Source: Arthrobacter sp042667405 (GTDB lineage: Bacteria > Actinomycetota > Actinomycetes > Actinomycetales > Micrococcaceae). From it: 64,000 nucleotides of DNA. The stretch lies in NCBI RefSeq assembly GCF_042667405.1, contig NZ_JBHVAL010000021.1, positions 1 to 64,000 on the forward strand. The letters are read 5' to 3'. This document shows, piece by piece, positions 26,626 through 34,827 of this stretch (its first letter is position 1; each line of letters opens with the position of its first letter). The translations under genes were made by a program, and so were the position numbers. The notes below the pieces were generated by a model. The model worked only from the letters and a program-made list of their open reading frames with translations, did no database searches and was not told where the DNA came from.

Positions 26626-27906
26626 GTGATCGACGTAAAAGACCTCAGCGAAAATCCGGACAAGTTCCGTGCCAGCCAGCGCGCCCGCGGTGCCGACGAG
26701 TCCGTTGTGGACGCGATCATCTCCGCTGACGCCGATCGCCGTGCTGCGCTGGTCCGCCACGAGACCCTCCGCGCCGAGCAGAACGCGTTCGGCAAAAAGG
26801 TGGCCCAGGCCAAGGGTGAGGAAAAGCAGGCCCTGCTGGCTGAGGTCAAGGAGCTCGCAAACGCGGTGAAGGCTGCGTCCGCGGAAGCCGCCGCTGCCCA
26901 GGCAAAGCAGGATGAGCTGCTGCGTGTCATTCCCAACCTTGTTGTGGACGGCGTCCCCGAGGGTGGCGAGGACGACTACGTGGTGGTCAAGACCGTTGGA
27001 ACTCCGCGCGAGTTCACGGATTTTGAGCCCAAGGACCATCTGGAAATCGGCGAGCTGATCGGTGCCATCGACATGGAGCGCGGCGCGAAGGTCTCCGGCT
27101 CACGGTTCTACTTCCTCCGCGGCGTCGGTGCCCGCTTGGAAATGGCGTTGCTGCAGATGGCCATGGACCAGGCGATCGAAGCCGGGTTCGTGCCCATGAT
27201 CACCCCCACTTTGGTGCGCCCCGAGACCATGCAGGGAACCGGTTTCGATGTAAAGCACGACGCCGAGATCTACCGTCTCGCTGAAGACGACCTTTACCTT
27301 GTGGGAACCTCGGAGGTGGCCCTGGCCGGGTACCACGCCGACGAGATCCTGGATCTTTCCGCAGGCCCCATCCGGTACGCCGGCCAGAGTTCCTGCTACC
27401 GCCGCGAGGCCGGTTCGCACGGCAAGGACACCCGCGGCATTATCCGCGTGCACCAGTTCAACAAGGTGGAGATGTTCATCTACACCACGGTTGAAGAGGC
27501 TGCTGCCGAGCACGAGCGCCTGCTTGCCTGGGAAGAGGAGATGCTGGCCAAGTGCGAGCTTCCGTACCGCGTCATTGACACTGCTGCCGGCGATCTTGGC
27601 ATGTCCGCGGCCCGTAAGTTCGACTGCGAAGCCTGGGTTCCCACGCAGAACGCCTACCGCGAGCTCACCTCAACGTCCAACTGCACCACCTTCCAGGCCC
27701 GCCGCCTGAACATCCGCGAACGCGTGATCAACGACGAAGGTGTAGCCAAGGGGACCCGGGCAGTGGCCACACTGAACGGCACCCTGGCCACCACCCGTTG
27801 GATCGTTGCCATCCTTGAGCACCACCAGAACCCGGATGGTTCCGTCAACGTTCCCAAGGCGCTGCAGAAGTACCTTGGCGGCCTTGAGGTCCTGCCGGTT
27901 CTCTAG
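26626..27906 (+). CDS. serS: Seryl-tRNA synthetase
   Basis: This 426-residue class II synthetase charges tRNA-Ser. An N-terminal coiled-coil arm (about 28-100, Ala/Glu/Lys-rich) binds the long variable arm of the tRNA. The catalytic core carries motif 2 around SCYRREAGSHGKDTRGIIRV and motif 3 near NGTLATTRWIVAILEHHQ. GTG at 26626 (MIDVKDLSENPDKF) gives the standard N-terminus and length; GTG at 26623 is one codon earlier. No Shine-Dalgarno sequence precedes it, and GATACT at 26612-26617 lies 8 bases upstream, so the transcript is probably leaderless. A terminator follows the gene. Confidence 0.95.
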   Translation: MIDVKDLSENPDKFRASQRARGADESVVDAIISADADRRAALVRHETLRAEQNAFGKKVAQAKGEEKQALLAEVKELANAVKAASAEAAAAQAKQDELLRVIPNLVVDGVPEGGEDDYVVVKTVGTPREFTDFEPKDHLEIGELIGAIDMERGAKVSGSRFYFLRGVGARLEMALLQMAMDQAIEAGFVPMITPTLVRPETMQGTGFDVKHDAEIYRLAEDDLYLVGTSEVALAGYHADEILDLSAGPIRYAGQSSCYRREAGSHGKDTRGIIRVHQFNKVEMFIYTTVEEAAAEHERLLAWEEEMLAKCELPYRVIDTAAGDLGMSAARKFDCEAWVPTQNAYRELTSTSNCTTFQARRLNIRERVINDEGVAKGTRAVATLNGTLATTRWIVAILEHHQNPDGSVNVPKALQKYLGGLEVLPVL

Positions 27907-27923
27907 TTTCCCTCTATGGGCGG

Positions 27924-27966
27924 ATCCCGCTCTTGTTCGTGGTTCACGGGCAAGGGCGGGATTTTT
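27924..27966 (+). terminator. Rho-independent terminator of serS
   Basis: Arms 27924-27935 (ATCCCGCTCTTG) and 27951-27962 (CAAGGGCGGGAT) pair over 12 positions with one G-U, around a 15-base loop, followed directly by a run of T to 27966. It begins 17 bases after the serS stop and ends just before the end of the convergent methyltransferase gene. Confidence 0.85.
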
Positions 27967-27972
27967 CGTTGT

Positions 27973-28719
27973 TCAGGCGGGTTTGCGGGCCACGACAATC
28001 AGTTCGCCCTGCCCATGGCCCACGGCCTCCCCGGACCAGCCTCCAAAAATGCCTTCAACCGTGAAGCCCGCCGCGATGAGGTCATGGCGCAGTTGGTCCT
28101 CGGTTCGGAAGGCCAGCACGGAGGTCTCCGTCTCCACTGGGCCTCCTTGGAGGGATCTGTGCTCAGTCAAAGCAATCAGACCATCCGCGTCAGGCTCAGG
28201 GGAGCTCTCCATCCAGGTTTCCACCGCGGTGCCGTCGGGAAGGATGTGCCGGCTCTGCGTCTCCGTCGGGGTCCAGCGCTGCCAAGCCCGGGCTGCGGGG
28301 TCGCGGGAATCGAAGGCCAAACGGCCGCCGGGTGCCAGCGCCCGGTGTACGTCGGCAAGCGTGCGGGACCATTCGCCGTCGTCGTAAATCGCTTGGGCGA
28401 CGTGCGCCGTCATGATGGCGACGTCGAAAACTGTATTTTCAGGGATCCGTGACGATGTGCCCTCGACCCATGTGACACCTTCCGCGCCGGTTTTCCCGCG
28501 GGCGGCCCCCAACGAGCCAGGATTGGGGTCGATGCCCACCACGGTGTGTCCGCGGGCGGCTACCGCCAGGCTGATCCTGCCCGTCCCACAACCGAGGTCC
28601 AGAACACGCCGGTTTGCTAGTTCGTTCACGAAGGCGAGGAAGAAATCATCGTCCTCTGCCCATTGATTTTCCAGGTCGTAAAGTGCGGCGAGTTGGGCGG
28701 GGCTCAGTCCTGGACGCAT
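27973..28719 (-). CDS. Class I SAM-dependent methyltransferase
   Basis: This 248-residue protein has the Rossmann-fold methyltransferase core: motif I VLDLGCGTGRISLAVA (residues 39-54), an acidic residue in VVGIDPNPGSL, and ALAPGGRLAFDSRDP as post-motif strand. The substrate is unknown; the family includes small-molecule and ubiquinone-type methyltransferases. It is transcribed leftward, divergent from helR, with 176 bases between the starts. No good Shine-Dalgarno sequence precedes ATG 28719, only GGGTGGGCGG. It may share the regulatory region that holds the RAE-like palindrome, but there is no evidence that it takes part in rifamycin response. Confidence 0.85.
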   Translation of the reverse strand: MRPGLSPAQLAALYDLENQWAEDDDFFLAFVNELANRRVLDLGCGTGRISLAVAARGHTVVGIDPNPGSLGAARGKTGAEGVTWVEGTSSRIPENTVFDVAIMTAHVAQAIYDDGEWSRTLADVHRALAPGGRLAFDSRDPAARAWQRWTPTETQSRHILPDGTAVETWMESSPEPDADGLIALTEHRSLQGGPVETETSVLAFRTEDQLRHDLIAAGFTVEGIFGGWSGEAVGHGQGELIVVARKPA

Positions 28720-28772
28720 CCGCCCACCCTACCGTTGTCCAAGCGAGCACGAACGATAAATTGGGCATAAAA

Positions 28773-28796
28773 ATGGAAGGGAATTATCCCTTCCAT
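28773..28796. promoter_or_regulatory. Perfect palindrome in the methyltransferase-helR intergenic region
   Basis: ATGGAAGGGA and TCCCTTCCAT form perfect 10-bp arms around ATTA. It lies 54 bases upstream of the methyltransferase start and 100 bases upstream of the helR start. The symmetry and AT-rich centre suit an operator for a dimeric regulator. A terminator is less likely because no gene ends here. Confidence 0.5.
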
Positions 28797-28816
28797 ATTC
28801 AATGTATAACCCACCC

Positions 28817-28838
28817 GGGGGCTTGCGGCAAGGCCCCC
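28817..28838 (+). promoter_or_regulatory. Rifamycin-associated element (RAE)-like palindrome upstream of helR
   Basis: The interrupted palindrome GGGGGCTTGCGGCAAGG followed by CCCCC folds as a G5-CTTG / CAAG-C5 stem with a single bulged G. From memory it matches the rifamycin-associated element described upstream of rifamycin-inactivating genes and of helR in actinobacteria. It sits 58 bases before the helR start, with TATAAC at 28805-28810 just upstream as a possible -10 box. It would make helR inducible by rifamycins. The match is by recollection of the consensus, not by a search. Confidence 0.65.
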
Positions 28839-28895
28839 CTGGTGCCGAACAATTGATCCTCGAACCCCATAACCAACGCAAAAGGGAGTCGTGGG

Positions 28896-31079
28896 ATGCC
28901 TGAAAACAACCGCTTGGGAACCAGTGTTTTTGATTTGCCGGAGCACCTGGAACGCAAAGCCGATTCGCAGCTGATCGACGCCGATGAGCGACAGTTCGAT
29001 GCCGTCGCAGCCAGTCTCGAGGCAGCCATCGCTGAGCTGTCCACCCGGCTGGAGGCCACCCGCAAATTGCCCGGCGGCAGGGGACAGGCCGCCTTGGACC
29101 GTGATCAGGAGATCCACAGGCTGACATCGCGGTTGAGGGCACTGCGCCGTTTCGGGGTGGATATGTGCCTGGGCCGCATGGTTGCTGAGGAGAACCCTGG
29201 GCCGGTGTACGTGGGCAGGTTGGGCCTCACGGATAGTCAGGGGAAGAGGCTCCTGATCGATTGGCGGTCACCGGCGGCCGAGCCCTTCTTCGGGGCAACA
29301 CATGCCAATCCCATGGGATTGGTGAGCCGGCGCAGGTATCGCTGGACCCGCGGACGCGTGACGGACTACTGGGACGAAGTCTTTACCGCCGAAGGTATGG
29401 AGGGAAATGCCACGCTGGATGACCAGTCCGCGTTTATCGCCAGCCTGGGCAGCAGCCGCTCTCCACGTATGCGGGATGTCCTGGGAACCATCCAGGCCGA
29501 TCAGGACAGGATCATTCGCGCCGGCTCGCGTGGGGCATTGGTGGTCGACGGCGGTCCCGGTACAGGTAAGACTGTGGTCGCCTTGCACCGCACGGCTTAT
29601 CTTCTGTATTCGGATCCCCGGCTCAGCCACCGCAACAACCACAGGCGAAGCGACGTGCTGTTCGTTGGCCCGCACCAGCCCTATTTGGCGTATGTGGCCG
29701 ATGTCCTTCCAAGCCTTGGCGAGGAAGGTGTTCAGACGTGTACTCTGCGGGACCTCGTCCCGGAAGGTGCCGCGGCCGCCGTCGAACGTGATGCTGAGGT
29801 GACCCGTCTCAAATCCTCGGTCGAGATGGTCAAAGCGGTGGAACGCGCCGTGAGGTTCTACGAAGAGCCGCCAACGGAGGGCATGGAGGTGGAGACGCCC
29901 TACGCCGACATCTGGCTGGGCAGCGACGATTGGGCGGAGGCCTTCGACGCCGCCGAGCCGGGAACGCCGCACAATGAAGCCCGGGACGATGTCTGGGATG
30001 CGTTGCTTGAAATCCTGGCCGACAAGCTGGGCGAGCACTATGTTCCGGAGACCATGCGGCGCAGGGCGTTGAGCCAGAGTGCGGAGCTGCAGTCGGCCTT
30101 CAACAAGGCGTGGCCGCTGCTCGACTATGCGGCGCTGGTAGCCGACTTGTGGCGTGTGCCGGCCTACCTGCGGCTGTGCGCTCCACACCTGAAGCCGACG
30201 GAAAGGCACCTGCTTCGTCGCGAAAATCCGGAGGCGTGGACCACGGACGACCTTCCCTTGCTGGATGCTGCACGGCTCCGGCTCGGCGATCCGGAGGCAT
30301 CCAAGCGCAGGCGCAGGCAGGCGGCAGTCCTTTCGGCGGAGCGTGAACTCATGGACCGGGTGGTGGATGACCTCATCGCAGCTGATGACTCCGAGAACCT
30401 GGAAATGTACATGCTGCGCGGCGACGACATGAGGGAGAAGCTGACCGGCCAGGACGCCGTCGAATTACCGGATCCGGACGTTCTGGCCGGACCCTTCGCG
30501 CACGTTGTGGTGGACGAGGCCCAGGAACTGACGGACGCGCAGTGGCGGATGCTCCTGCTCCGGTGCCCGTCACGGAGTTTCACGGTGGTGGGGGACCGGG
30601 CGCAGGCCCGGCACGGTTTCACGGAATCGTGGGAAGAACGCCTCCGGCGCGTGGGCATGGACAACGTGTCGGTGGCGGGCCTCAGCATCAACTACCGCAC
30701 GCCGGAAGAGGTGATGCTGGAGGCTGAGCCGGTGATCAGGGCCGCCCTCCCGGACGCCAATGTGCCCACGTCGGTCCGGAGCAGCGGGATTCCGGTGCTC
30801 CACGGTGCGGAGCGGGAGCTGGAAGCGATCCTGGAGAAGTGGGTGGATGGGCACAGCGAGGGGACGGCGTGCGTCATCAGCCAGCCGGCCCTGGAAGTGG
30901 GATCGGAGTGGGACCGGGTCAGTTGGCTCACCCCGGAGCTGGCAAAGGGCCTTGAATTCGATCTTGTGGTCCTTGTTGACCCTGACGATTTCGGCGCAGG
31001 GATCGAGGGCGCCGTGGACCGCTATGTCGCGATGACGCGCGCAACGCAGCAGCTCGCCATTCTCACGAGCGGGGCCTGA
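28896..31079 (+). CDS. helR: HelR/HelD-like RNA polymerase recycling ATPase
   Basis: This 727-residue superfamily 1 helicase-like ATPase is of the HelD group, which binds RNA polymerase and removes it from stalled or inhibitor-blocked complexes. Actinobacterial HelR protects polymerase from rifamycins by dislodging the drug. An N-terminal coiled coil (about 25-90) is followed by Walker A GGPGTGKT (219-226), Walker B/motif II VVVDEAQELTDAQW (about 535-548), the VVGDRAQ motif, INYRTPEE and the C-terminal motif YVAMTRATQQL. The length is typical of class II HelD/HelR. GGGAG precedes ATG 28896. The RAE-like palindrome upstream supports the HelR assignment over a generic UvrD-type helicase. Confidence 0.88.
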   Translation: MPENNRLGTSVFDLPEHLERKADSQLIDADERQFDAVAASLEAAIAELSTRLEATRKLPGGRGQAALDRDQEIHRLTSRLRALRRFGVDMCLGRMVAEENPGPVYVGRLGLTDSQGKRLLIDWRSPAAEPFFGATHANPMGLVSRRRYRWTRGRVTDYWDEVFTAEGMEGNATLDDQSAFIASLGSSRSPRMRDVLGTIQADQDRIIRAGSRGALVVDGGPGTGKTVVALHRTAYLLYSDPRLSHRNNHRRSDVLFVGPHQPYLAYVADVLPSLGEEGVQTCTLRDLVPEGAAAAVERDAEVTRLKSSVEMVKAVERAVRFYEEPPTEGMEVETPYADIWLGSDDWAEAFDAAEPGTPHNEARDDVWDALLEILADKLGEHYVPETMRRRALSQSAELQSAFNKAWPLLDYAALVADLWRVPAYLRLCAPHLKPTERHLLRRENPEAWTTDDLPLLDAARLRLGDPEASKRRRRQAAVLSAERELMDRVVDDLIAADDSENLEMYMLRGDDMREKLTGQDAVELPDPDVLAGPFAHVVVDEAQELTDAQWRMLLLRCPSRSFTVVGDRAQARHGFTESWEERLRRVGMDNVSVAGLSINYRTPEEVMLEAEPVIRAALPDANVPTSVRSSGIPVLHGAERELEAILEKWVDGHSEGTACVISQPALEVGSEWDRVSWLTPELAKGLEFDLVVLVDPDDFGAGIEGAVDRYVAMTRATQQLAILTSGA

Positions 31080-31160
31080 GGGCACTATTCATGCGCCGTT
31101 AATCCTCCGCTGTGGCGCCGGTCCTAGTTCAGCGTCGGGGGTGTCTGGTCTACTGGAAAC

Positions 31161-32006
31161 ATGACTATTTTGACTGATACTCCAGTTGCTGGCATCGAGG
31201 ACCAGCCCAATAAGAACAACAAGCTCATGATTGCCTTGGACGTCGATGGCACGTTGGTTGACCACGATGGCCACATGACCCCCGAGGTCCGCTCAGCCGC
31301 CCAGGCAGTGGTGGCCAAGGGACACGACGTCATGATCGCCACCGGACGTTCCCTTAACGCAACCTTGCCCATCATCGAAAAAATCGGCATGGAACGGGGG
31401 TACGCCGTGTGCTGCAACGGCGGCGTCACCCTCCGCCTGGACCCCGCCCTGGAGAAAGGGTACGAGATCATCCATAAGGCCACGTTCGATCCCGCTCCCG
31501 CGTTGAAGGCGCTCCGGGAACGGCTGCCCAACGCCAAGTACGCCCTGGAGGATGAGGACGGCAACTTCCTTTCCACGGAGCGCTTCCAGGATGCGAGCTT
31601 CGGCGTGGAATCCATCGGCGTCGATTTCCAGACCATGCTGGATTCCGTGGCGGTCCGCGTGGTGGTCTTCAGCAGCGAGAACACGTCGGATGAGTTCAAC
31701 GAGGCCATCAGCCACATCGGGCTCTCCGGGGTGACCTACTCAGTGGGCTGGACGGCGTGGCTGGATATCGCTGCGGAGGGCGTCACCAAGGCCAGCGCCT
31801 TGGAGGCCCTCCGTCGGAAGCTCGGCACGGACCGGGCCAACACGGTGGCCGTGGGCGACGGGCGCAATGACATCGAGATGCTCACGTGGGCCGGCCGCGG
31901 CATCGCCATGGGCCAGGCACCCGATGAGGTGCTCGCCATTGCGGACGAAGTCACCGCGTCAGTGCTCGACGACGGCGCCGCCTTGGTGTTGCGCGGCCTG
32001 CTGTAG
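31161..32006 (+). CDS. HAD-superfamily (Cof-type) hydrolase
   Basis: This 281-residue phosphatase is of the HAD IIB (Cof) subfamily. LDVDGTLVDHDG (Asp27 nucleophile, Asp29) is motif I, MIATGRSL is motif II, and VAVGDGRNDIEML near residue 235 is motif III/IV. The cap domain lies between about residues 90 and 200. Such enzymes dephosphorylate sugar phosphates, flavins or nucleotides; the substrate here is unknown. It follows helR by about 80 bases in the same direction, but no functional link is evident. The first 22 residues precede the domain and are probably flexible. Confidence 0.87.
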   Translation: MTILTDTPVAGIEDQPNKNNKLMIALDVDGTLVDHDGHMTPEVRSAAQAVVAKGHDVMIATGRSLNATLPIIEKIGMERGYAVCCNGGVTLRLDPALEKGYEIIHKATFDPAPALKALRERLPNAKYALEDEDGNFLSTERFQDASFGVESIGVDFQTMLDSVAVRVVVFSSENTSDEFNEAISHIGLSGVTYSVGWTAWLDIAAEGVTKASALEALRRKLGTDRANTVAVGDGRNDIEMLTWAGRGIAMGQAPDEVLAIADEVTASVLDDGAALVLRGLL

Positions 32007-32060
32007 GTGCGGGTCGGCTGGAGGTAGTCCGGGACGGCGGCCTGGGCGTCGCTGACATTG

Positions 32061-33257
32061 CTAAGTTTTTCTCGGTGGGTTGTAGATGCCTGGGGGAAGG
32101 TCTAGAGGTTCGCGGTTGCGGAGTATTTCAGGGATCACGGACGCGACGGCGAGGGGTGCCATTTGGCCGTCAGTGTAGGTTGCGGAGTATTCGGCCGGGA
32201 TCCACGGTAGGTTTTCGGGACCGAGAACGTCCGTGAGGGCATCGCGGTCCAGTGGCTCGTCGCTGAAGGCACGGAACAGCCCCCCGTTGTGCTCTTCGGC
32301 GCCTGGACCAAGGAAGTGACCAATGTCGGGTGCGAGCCGGGGCCCGGCCCATACCCACCAGAGCGGGTAGGGCTGGAAACCCACCCACTGTGGGGGGCGC
32401 ATGTTGAAGATGGGCACGCGGCGCGTGTCTTGGTAGCGTTCAACTTCGGCCGAAGCATAAACCGCGCCAAGTTCGGTTGCCACGGCAAGGAAGAACCGGC
32501 GAAGTGCGCTCCTGAGCGTACTATCGGCGAGAGCATGACCGTCCACGACCAGGGTGATTCGGGTGAACGGGTTACCCGCGGAGAGCTGCGGGGCCGCGAT
32601 CTTTCCGTAGGTGACCGGTGGCGGGTTCTTGTAATAGATGTCCCAGCCATTGGAATCGTCGTTGTAAAACTCATCGATGAAACCTTCTTCGCCGCTGGAA
32701 TCGAACCGGAACTGAAGGGGTTCGTACTTGCCGAAACGCACCGGGACTGCCTCGGGAAGTACCTCCCTGGCGATCCGCAGATAGCCCTGCAGGAAGTCTG
32801 TCGGGAGGTCCTCGTCGAGGATCAGCCAACTGATCCAAACGTCTCGTCGCTCCGGCTTCGGCTCCGTTCTTGCTGGTGCTTTTACTGTCCGAGGTTGGGG
32901 CCACACTTCCGAGGTTTGCTCGTCGAGGACTACGCCGTGGCAGGCTTTGGCCAGTTTCCGGGCGAAACGGACACCGTGCGGGATCTCAGACTCCTGGGTG
33001 CCTTCGACCAGGACCTGGAACATTGTCGTGGCCTCAGGTAGGACCGCGGTGACCTCCTCCGGGACGTCCTCAGCCTCGACAGAGAACGGCCCGTCAACGG
33101 TGAAGCTGTACCCCCGCTTCACACCGCGAAGCGCCACCACGCCGTCGTCCTTCGAAACGCTGGGATCGGCGTGCAACCCGCGGGTGTTGCCCACCAGCAA
33201 CTGCACCTGATCAATGGCAGGAGAGCCCGCGCAGTAGACCGTCAGATCGTAGGACAT
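32061..33257 (-). CDS. Unknown protein, tandem paralogue 1
   Basis: This 398-residue protein is of no family I recognise. It starts MSYDLTVYCAGSP, has no signal peptide or membrane segment, and contains a Lys/Pro/Glu-rich linker near 125-137 that divides a well-conserved N-terminal domain (1-120) from a larger C-terminal domain rich in Trp and Pro (VGFQPYPLWWVW, LPPGIYNPP at the end). It is paralogous to the 400-residue protein encoded immediately upstream (33319-34521): the first 120 residues are nearly identical, and the C-terminal domains are clearly related but more divergent. Tandem diverging copies beside a coding fragment resemble immunity gene arrays of polymorphic toxin loci, but this is only an analogy. 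Confidence 0.7.
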   Translation of the reverse strand: MSYDLTVYCAGSPAIDQVQLLVGNTRGLHADPSVSKDDGVVALRGVKRGYSFTVDGPFSVEAEDVPEEVTAVLPEATTMFQVLVEGTQESEIPHGVRFARKLAKACHGVVLDEQTSEVWPQPRTVKAPARTEPKPERRDVWISWLILDEDLPTDFLQGYLRIAREVLPEAVPVRFGKYEPLQFRFDSSGEEGFIDEFYNDDSNGWDIYYKNPPPVTYGKIAAPQLSAGNPFTRITLVVDGHALADSTLRSALRRFFLAVATELGAVYASAEVERYQDTRRVPIFNMRPPQWVGFQPYPLWWVWAGPRLAPDIGHFLGPGAEEHNGGLFRAFSDEPLDRDALTDVLGPENLPWIPAEYSATYTDGQMAPLAVASVIPEILRNREPLDLPPGIYNPPRKT

Positions 33258-33318
33258 AGGCGACTCACTCTTTGGAAAGCCGGAGCGGTCCCCAGGTCTG
33301 CGGTCAAGCTCGCCGAAC

Positions 33319-34521
33319 TCAATGAATCCTCGGGGGGTTGTATATGCCCGGGGGAAGGTCTACTGGTTCGCGGTTGCGGAGTATCTCAGGGATGACGGTC
33401 GCGACTGCGAGCGGGCCTACTTCGATGTAGCTGTCTGAATAGATTCCGGAATATTCGACGGGGATCCAGGGAAGGTTTTCGGGTCCGAGCTTCTCCGACA
33501 GTTGATGTCGCCCGAGGGGCTCGTCGCTGTAAGTCCGAAACCGACCCCCGGCGTATTCTGTCGCTTCACGGCCAAGGAACGGCCCGATTTCGGGAAGGAG
33601 TCGAGGGCCGGTCCAGACCCACCACAGTGGGTAAGGCGGAAAACCAACCCATTGTGGTGGTGGCATATTTAAGTAGGGGACGCGGGGTATCTCCCGGCCC
33701 ATCACCACTTCACCGGAGGCATAGACGGCTCCAAGTTCACTTGCAACGGTAACGAAGAAGCGTCGAAGGGAAGCCCTCAGCTCATCATTGCTTAGTGCCC
33801 TGCTGTCCGCACACAGGGAGATTCGGGTGAAGGGGTTGCCCCAAGCAAGCTCGGGGCCCGTGACTGATACGTACGTCACAGGGGAGGGGTTTTTGTAACG
33901 GATCTCCCATTTGTTGGCTTCGCTGTCGTAGTACTCGTTGATAAACCCTTCTGGGCGAGCAGGGTCAAATGCCTGGTAAGGCTCATAATTGCCGAACATC
34001 ACTGGAACGGCTTCCGGAAGGAGCTCTTCGGCTATCCGGAGGTAACGCTCGAGGAAGTCAGTGGGAAGGTCATCTTCAAGAAGATACCAATTCAACCAGA
34101 CGTCGTTTACTCCTATTGTTTTTTTCGCCTCCACCGCCTGGACCTTTGCCACTTCGGGTTGGGGCCAGATCTCGGTGGTTTGTTCGTCGATGACTGCGCC
34201 GTGGCAGGCTTTGGCCAGCTTCCGCGCAAAGCGGACACCATGCGGAATCTCGGCTTCCTGGGTTCCCTCAACCAGGACCTGGAACACCGTGGCCGCATCG
34301 GGTAGGACCGCGGTGATCTCCTCCGGGAGGTCCTCGGACTCGACGGAGAACGGCCCGTCGACGGTGAAGCTGTAGCCCCGCTTCATACCGCGCAGGACGA
34401 CCACGCCGTCGTCCTTCGAAACGCTAGGATCGGCGTGCAAACCGCGGGTGTTGCCCACCAGCAACCGCACCTGATCGACCGTAGGGGATCCCGGACAGTA
34501 GACCGTGAGATCGTAGGACAT
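33319..34521 (-). CDS. Unknown protein, tandem paralogue 2
   Basis: This 400-residue paralogue of the downstream protein starts MSYDLTVYCPGSP. Identity is highest in residues 1-120, falls through the linker, and returns in the final motif NREPVDLPPGIYNPP. Base composition is visibly less GC-rich than in most neighbouring genes, especially between 33650 and 34130. AAGGAAGAG precedes ATG 34521. It is the first gene of the pair, 61 bases before the second. About 50 bases upstream ends a reading-frame fragment without a start. Function is unknown; it looks cytosolic. Confidence 0.7.
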   Translation of the reverse strand: MSYDLTVYCPGSPTVDQVRLLVGNTRGLHADPSVSKDDGVVVLRGMKRGYSFTVDGPFSVESEDLPEEITAVLPDAATVFQVLVEGTQEAEIPHGVRFARKLAKACHGAVIDEQTTEIWPQPEVAKVQAVEAKKTIGVNDVWLNWYLLEDDLPTDFLERYLRIAEELLPEAVPVMFGNYEPYQAFDPARPEGFINEYYDSEANKWEIRYKNPSPVTYVSVTGPELAWGNPFTRISLCADSRALSNDELRASLRRFFVTVASELGAVYASGEVVMGREIPRVPYLNMPPPQWVGFPPYPLWWVWTGPRLLPEIGPFLGREATEYAGGRFRTYSDEPLGRHQLSEKLGPENLPWIPVEYSGIYSDSYIEVGPLAVATVIPEILRNREPVDLPPGIYNPPRIH

Positions 34522-34570
34522 TGATTCTTCTCTTCCTTCGTTTGGGACGCTGCATTGGAGGGCCCGGCAG

Positions 34571-34744
34571 TTACTTCAAAGTGCGGGGGAGGTCTTCGAA
34601 CCTAATAAGTCCATCGCGTAGGAGGTCTTTGAGTTCTTGGCTGATTATGTCATCTGGTCCGAGCCTGCCCGTGCCTATGGTGTCGGCCCGAACGTAGACG
34701 ATCAGCTGACCTTTAGGCTTAGCGGCGTCTGTGTGAGAAGCGTC
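34571..34744 (-). pseudogene. C-terminal coding fragment without a start codon
   Basis: An open frame ending at 34571 encodes about 58 residues (from ASHTDAAKPKGQ to LIRFEDLPRTLK) with protein-like composition: a YVRADTIGTG strand-like segment and an amphipathic SQELKDLLRDGLI helix. Further upstream the frame runs through a strong hairpin and then into the antisense of the AraC gene, with no plausible start or ribosome binding site. It looks like the 3' end of a deleted gene. Its position directly upstream of the two paralogues suggests it was once the gene preceding them, possibly a toxin C-terminus. The family is not recognised. Confidence 0.45.
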
Positions 34745-34782
34745 AATTACGGCGGAACCCTTTTCGGGGTTCCGCCGTAATT
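34745..34782. terminator. Long perfect hairpin upstream of the AraC gene
   Basis: AATTACGGCGGAACCC (34745-34760) and its exact complement (34767-34782) form a 16-bp stem around a 6-base loop, TTTTCG. It lies between the coding fragment and the divergent AraC regulator gene, not at a clear gene end, which is odd for a terminator. It may insulate the two units, or mark the scar where the 5' part of the fragment was lost. Confidence 0.55.
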
Positions 34783-34827
34783 CGTTTCCTTGAACCGAGT
34801 TTCCCCACCGCTGCCTAGACTGGGGCT

